Assembly (NCBI GenBank): GCA_915063485.1
Contig: CAJZDJ010000039.1
Coordinates: forward strand, 1-17,025
DNA from: an uncultured Actinomyces sp.
GTDB taxonomy: Bacteria; Actinomycetota; Actinomycetes; Actinomycetales; Actinomycetaceae
DNA: 17,025 nucleotides
Direction: 5' to 3'
Part shown: piece by piece, positions 14,058 through 17,025 of the stretch
Layout: each line of letters starts with the position of its first letter
Position numbering within the stretch: the first letter of the stretch is position 1
Program-made: the position numbers and the translations under genes
Notes under the pieces: generated by a model
The model's input: the letters and a program-made list of their open reading frames with translations, nothing else
What the model was told of the DNA's origin: nothing
Database searches by the model: none

Positions 14058-15236
14058 CTACTGGTCAGCCTTAACGCTTTGGGCCAAACGGCCTAAAATA
14101 ATTGCGGTGTGTAACACAAAAGCTTCGCGCGGATCCGTGGCATCCCAACCCAGCTGCGACGCCACCCTCCCCAGGCGGTAACGCACCGTGTTGGTGTGCA
14201 CAAACAAAGCCCGCGCCGTGCCCTCCAAACTAGCCCCAGAGAGCAGATAGGTGTAAATAGTCTCCTCAATAGTGGAGCCCAAAGCGTGCAAAGGCTTATA
14301 AATCTGCTCAAACAGTTGCGCCTTAGCCAACTCATCACCAGCAAACACGCGCTCAGGCAACAAATCATTAGCCTGCACCGGACGCGGCGCCCCCGGCCAC
14401 GCCGGCAAGGCCTCCAAACCCGCCATCGCACAGCGCAGCGAATACGAGCCCTCACTAATATCAGTCACAATCGGGCCAATCACCGCGTCGCCCTCAAGCG
14501 TCTTAGCCAGCTCAGTGGCGGCTTTACCAAGCCGCTCATGCACCTGCTTGTCCTGCCAGTCACCCTCAGAGCCCAGCAAAATCAGTACATTTTCCGAGTG
14601 CACCGAGATCAGGCAGTCATAGGCTGCGTTATGGGCTTCATGGCGCAGGCGGGCTACAGCGACGGCGTCCAAAGTGGCTTGGGCGCTAATAGCCACCGCC
14701 GGTCCATGGCAGCGCCACCCCGCAGCAGACACCCGCGTCATAGCCACACTGGCGTCGTCGTGAAGCAAAGCATCAACCGCCACCGACTCTAGCCGCGCAT
14801 CCCAAGCCCCACGCACCTCAGCAGCGCGAGCATAAACCCCAGCAGTAGCAAAACCAACGTCAGAACCAAACTGGGCCACCGCCAATCGCACCGCATCACG
14901 CATCTGGGGCGGCACAATCGTAGGCGCCTCCGCCTGCACCGTATCCACCACAATGCGTACCAAGGCAATAGTTTGATCCAAACTAATAACGCCGGTAAAA
15001 GTCTGGGGGGCGGCAGAGAAAATACGCATTGGCGCGCCGGTATCAACCTGACCCGCAATCCAATCAATAAAAGTAGAAACACCCGCACGAGCCACAGTCT
15101 CAATGCGCTCGCGGTCAGCGCGCGGCAATTCACGGAACCAGGGAAGATCCGCGCTTATGCGGTCTATAGAGTGCTCAATTAGACGTTCCTTGGCCTCACG
15201 CAGAGTATTGATCGCATCCGGGCTCAAAGGTTCCAT
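14058..15236 (-). CDS. fasR: FasR/MabR-type PucR-family regulator of fatty-acid synthesis
   Basis: 392-residue transcription regulator. The C-terminal 60 or so residues carry the PucR/CdaR helix-turn-helix: YTYLLSGASLEGTARALFVH followed by TNTVRYRLGRVASQLG. The upstream region is a GGDEF-like/ligand-sensing domain typical of the family, and the N-terminus (ERLIEHSIDRISADLPWFREL) matches the FasR group. Position directly upstream of acpP-fabF is what identifies it. In Streptomyces FasR and in mycobacteria MabR occupy this place and activate the FAS-II operon, probably in response to acyl-CoA level. The start is ATG 15236, with TAACAT 6 nt upstream and no Shine-Dalgarno. A palindrome just upstream of its -35 is a candidate autoregulatory site. 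FasR versus a paralogue is decided by context. Confidence 0.88.
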   Translation of the reverse strand: MEPLSPDAINTLREAKERLIEHSIDRISADLPWFRELPRADRERIETVARAGVSTFIDWIAGQVDTGAPMRIFSAAPQTFTGVISLDQTIALVRIVVDTVQAEAPTIVPPQMRDAVRLAVAQFGSDVGFATAGVYARAAEVRGAWDARLESVAVDALLHDDASVAMTRVSAAGWRCHGPAVAISAQATLDAVAVARLRHEAHNAAYDCLISVHSENVLILLGSEGDWQDKQVHERLGKAATELAKTLEGDAVIGPIVTDISEGSYSLRCAMAGLEALPAWPGAPRPVQANDLLPERVFAGDELAKAQLFEQIYKPLHALGSTIEETIYTYLLSGASLEGTARALFVHTNTVRYRLGRVASQLGWDATDPREAFVLHTAIILGRLAQSVKADQ

Positions 15237-15272
15237 AAGCTTATGTTAGGGCCCATGTCATCTATGTCTCAA
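15237..15272 (-). promoter_or_regulatory. Leaderless fasR promoter (-35 and -10)
   Basis: On the minus strand TTGAGA (15272-15267), an 18-nt spacer, TAACAT (15248-15243), 6 nt AAGCTT, then ATG 15236. This is the most complete promoter in the window, having a near-consensus -35 as well as the leaderless -10 spacing. It would drive fasR-acpP-fabF. Confidence 0.7.
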
Positions 15273-15276
15273 CAAT

Positions 15277-15293
15277 ACTGACAGATTGTCAGT
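15277..15293. promoter_or_regulatory. Palindrome upstream of fasR -35, candidate regulator site
   Basis: ACTGACA (15277-15283), GAT and TGTCAGT (15287-15293) form a perfect 7-bp inverted repeat, extendable to 10-bp arms with one mismatch (15274-15296). It spans about -41 to -57 from the predicted fasR transcription start, directly abutting the -35. That is a classic activator or autoregulator position. Confidence 0.6.
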
Positions 15294-15344
15294 GTTACTG
15301 GTGGTGTTTGGGTGCAAAAGCCCTAGCAAACCGTTAGTGTTGTA

Positions 15345-15358
15345 ATGCCGTCAGGCAT
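15345..15358. promoter_or_regulatory. Second inverted repeat in the fasR-aspA gap
   Basis: ATGCC-GTCA-GGCAT, extendable to TAATGCC/GGCATAA with one mismatch. It lies 60-75 bp before the aspA start, between two AGTGTT direct repeats (15336-15341 and 15360-15365). A third AGTGTT overlaps the fasR-side palindrome (15291-15296). It may be an aspA operator. Confidence 0.4.
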
Positions 15359-15418
15359 AAGTGTTAGCGACCCAAAAGGGTGCTAGCGCAGCAACTATTA
15401 AGGAGCTGAACTTAGATA

Positions 15419-16873
15419 ATGACTCAGGCAACCCGGATCGAGGAAGATCTCCTTGGCCAGCGTCAGGTGCCCCTTGAAGCCTACTGGGGTATCCACACCC
15501 TCAGGGCTCAAGAAAACTTCCAAATCTCTAAGGAAAAAGTAGCCGCCCTACCCACCTTTGTACGGGGTATGGTTACCGTCAAGAAAGCCAGCGCGCTAGC
15601 CAACAAGGAGCTGGGCGTTATTGACCCCCAGATCGCTGACGCCATTGTGTGGGCTTGCGACCAGGTGCTAGAAAACCGCCGCTGCATGGATCAGTTCCCC
15701 ATTGACGTCTTCCAGGGCGGCGCAGGCACTAGCATCAACATGAACACCAATGAGGTTATTGCCAACCTGGCGCTAGAACACATGGGCTACGCCAAGGGCC
15801 GCTACGACATCATTAACCCCAACGACCACGTCAACAAATCCCAGTCCACCAATGACGCTTACCCCACCGGTTTCCGTCTAGGCCTATTCCACAAGGTTGA
15901 CCAGCTAGAAGCCGAGCTATCCCTGCTGATTGGCGCGTTTAACGCCAAGGGTGACGAGTTCACAGATATCCTCAAGATGGGGCGCACCCAGCTGCAAGAT
16001 GCGGTGCCCATGAGCCTAGGCCAGGAATTCCACGCCTTTGCAGTGCTGCTAGGTGAAGAAATTCCGCGTCTGCGTAACAACGCCAACCTGCTGCTAGAGG
16101 TAAACCTGGGCGCCACCGCCATTGGTACCGGCCTAAACACCCCTGAGGGCTACCAGGATTGCGTGGTGCGCCACCTGCACGAAATCACTGGCCTGGATGT
16201 TTCAGGGGCCACCAACCTACTGGAAGCCACCAGTGACACTGGCGCTTATGTCTCTATCCACGCCGCTATTAAGCGTCTGGCCGTCAAGCTATCCAAGATC
16301 TGTAACGACCTGCGTCTGCTCTCTTCGGGCCCGCGTGCCGGTTTGGGCGAGATTTCTTTGCCTGAGCGCCAGGCTGGCTCTTCGATTATGCCTGCCAAGG
16401 TAAACCCGGTAATCCCTGAGGTAGTTAACCAGGTTTGCTTCAAGGTGATTGGTAATGACCTGGCCGTAACCATGGCGGCAGAGGCTGGCCAGCTACAGCT
16501 AAACGTGATGGAACCGGTAATTTGCCAGGCCACCTTTGAGTCTTCCAGCCTGCTTATCCACGCCATGCAGGCGCTGCGTGAAAAGTGCGTTGTGGGCATT
16601 AGCGCCAATGTGGATGTGTGCCGCAACCACGTGCTGGGCTCCATTGGGATTGTCACCTACCTCAACCCTGTCATTGGGCACCACAACGGTGACCTGGTTG
16701 GGCGTGAATGTGCTCGCTCTGGACGCAACGTGCGCGAAGTGGTGCTGGAGATGGGCTTGCTAGACGAGGCCACCCTCGATGAGCTGCTGAGTGTAGAGAA
16801 CCTGCTGCGCCCGCACTACCGCTCCAAGAAGTACTACTCCGGCGGTGACCCGAACACCCTGGTATCTGAGTAG
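15419..16873 (+). CDS. aspA: Aspartate ammonia-lyase (aspartase)
   Basis: Reversibly deaminates L-aspartate to fumarate and ammonia, feeding anaerobic fumarate respiration or nitrogen metabolism. 484 residues, close to E. coli AspA (478), which it follows along its whole length. [19 protein letters not shown] at the N-terminus separates it from fumarase C. NMNTNEV (107-113) and [10 protein letters not shown] (137-146) are substrate segments. The superfamily signature [11 protein letters not shown] (320-330) carries the catalytic serine on the flexible lid. It is expected to be a cytoplasmic homotetramer. A good Shine-Dalgarno (AAGGAG, 15400-15405) is 13 nt from ATG 15419, rather far. An in-frame TAG just upstream excludes an earlier start. 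It is divergent from fasR with about 180 bp of shared regulatory DNA and is followed by a hairpin-rich tail. Confidence 0.97.
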   Translation: MTQATRIEEDLLGQRQVPLEAYWGIHTLRAQENFQISKEKVAALPTFVRGMVTVKKASALANKELGVIDPQIADAIVWACDQVLENRRCMDQFPIDVFQGGAGTSINMNTNEVIANLALEHMGYAKGRYDIINPNDHVNKSQSTNDAYPTGFRLGLFHKVDQLEAELSLLIGAFNAKGDEFTDILKMGRTQLQDAVPMSLGQEFHAFAVLLGEEIPRLRNNANLLLEVNLGATAIGTGLNTPEGYQDCVVRHLHEITGLDVSGATNLLEATSDTGAYVSIHAAIKRLAVKLSKICNDLRLLSSGPRAGLGEISLPERQAGSSIMPAKVNPVIPEVVNQVCFKVIGNDLAVTMAAEAGQLQLNVMEPVICQATFESSSLLIHAMQALREKCVVGISANVDVCRNHVLGSIGIVTYLNPVIGHHNGDLVGRECARSGRNVREVVLEMGLLDEATLDELLSVENLLRPHYRSKKYYSGGDPNTLVSE

Positions 16874-16875
16874 TC

Positions 16876-16956
16876 GCAGCTAAGCTGCTAAGTTGCAGTT
16901 AAACTGCGGCGTTAGCTAACTTAAGCGGCGTTAGCTAGCTAAGCGGCGTTAGCTAA
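16876..16956. repeat. Hairpin and tandem repeat cluster downstream of aspA
   Basis: First come two small hairpins of one design, GCAGC-TAA-GCTGC (16876-16888) and GCAGT-TAA-ACTGC (16895-16907). Then three direct copies of a GCGGCGTTAGCTA unit start at 16906, 16925 and 16943 (period 18-19 bp). Each copy contains a self-complementary core: GTTAGCTAAC, TTAGCTAGCTAA and TTAGCTAA. No coding potential. Confidence 0.75.
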
Positions 16957-16960
16957 GCAG

Positions 16961-16989
16961 TGGGGGCCCGGCTGGTAGCCAGGCCCCCA
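16961..16989 (+). terminator. Strong hairpin after aspA, probable terminator without T-tract
   Basis: TGGGGGCC (16961-16968) pairs with GGCCCCCA (16982-16989). After one mismatch GGCT/AGCC continues the stem to a GGT loop. It is very stable, but the following ACTATTTA is a poor U-tract, so it may act as a 3' stability barrier or a Rho-assisted stop. Confidence 0.6.
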
Positions 16990-17000
16990 AACTATTTACT

Positions 17001-17020
17001 GCAAAGCTTTAGGGCTTTGC
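17001..17020. terminator. Inverted repeat at window edge, possible terminator of the next gene
   Basis: GCAAAGC (17001-17007), TTTAGG and GCTTTGC (17014-17020): a perfect 7-bp stem with a 6-nt loop. No gene is seen beside it in the window. It may end a minus-strand gene lying beyond 17025. Direction is undetermined. Confidence 0.4.
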
Positions 17021-17025
17021 GTGCG

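Noticed and set aside
14196..14792. Plus-strand open frame of 198 codons
   Set aside because: Antisense shadow of fasR. Low-complexity Arg/Gln-rich product, no ribosome site or leaderless box.
16246..16656. Minus-strand open frame of 136 codons
   Set aside because: Shadow of aspA, which matches aspartase along its full length.
1..17025. Mobile element, prophage, CRISPR, defence or biosynthetic cluster
   Set aside because: No transposase, integrase, phage, cas, restriction, toxin-antitoxin or NRPS/PKS motifs. The tRNA 3' end has no att-like copy. Nearly all genes are core functions in known actinobacterial neighbourhoods, so I do not claim a new multi-gene system.

Overview
The window is a moderately GC-rich stretch of actinobacterial chromosome. 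The evidence for Actinomycetota is DUF3043 and DUF3145 proteins, the dgt-dnaG pair, a FasR/MabR-type PucR-family regulator beside acpP and fabF, a tRNA gene with encoded CCA, many GTG starts, and genes that appear to be transcribed without a leader. The lower GC than Streptomyces or Mycobacterium, the quinone-linked PyrD, the aspartase and the style of the Tat signal peptide would fit an Actinomycetaceae-like host-associated organism. That family placement is inference. I see no insertion sequence, prophage, CRISPR array, toxin-antitoxin or defence module. This is core chromosome, and its surprises are regulatory or structural.

Layout. 1-1735 (-): a CPA1 Na+/H+ antiporter, cut by the window edge. 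1786-2811 (+): pyrD, closed by a two-way terminator shared with the DUF3043 membrane protein (2892-3503, -). 3542-9322 (+): an M20 dipeptidase, a degenerate glycerate-kinase-fold protein, dgt and then dnaG, which has its own promoter. 9347-9838 (-): def, convergent with dnaG. 9973-10779 (+): a Tat-exported protein of unknown role with its terminator. 11000-11074 (-): tRNA-Asn. 11159-11701 (-): a conserved actinobacterial protein, divergent from the DUF3145 gene (11879-12376, +). 12520-15236 (-): a short FAS-II operon reading fasR, acpP, fabF. 15419-16873 (+): aspA, divergent from fasR, followed by a tail rich in repeats and hairpins.

How the genes relate. Several belong to core replication and growth: dNTP pool control (dgt), priming (dnaG), pyrimidine synthesis (pyrD), removal of the N-terminal formyl group (def) and fatty-acid elongation (acpP, fabF under fasR). 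The FAS-II cluster lacks fabD and fabH, which in relatives sit between fasR and acpP. DUF3145 keeps its usual place beside fabF.

The strongest hidden pattern is promoter architecture. Five genes (pyrD, DUF3043, dipeptidase, dnaG, fasR) each have a TANNNT -10 box exactly 6 nt before the start codon and no Shine-Dalgarno, as expected for leaderless mRNA. In contrast dgt, acpP and DUF3145 have clear Shine-Dalgarno sites. Other structures worth attention are a perfect 13-bp hairpin 16 nt into the glycerate-kinase-like gene, a perfect palindrome just upstream of the fasR -35, a 9-bp inverted repeat upstream of DUF3145, and small repeats at gene ends.
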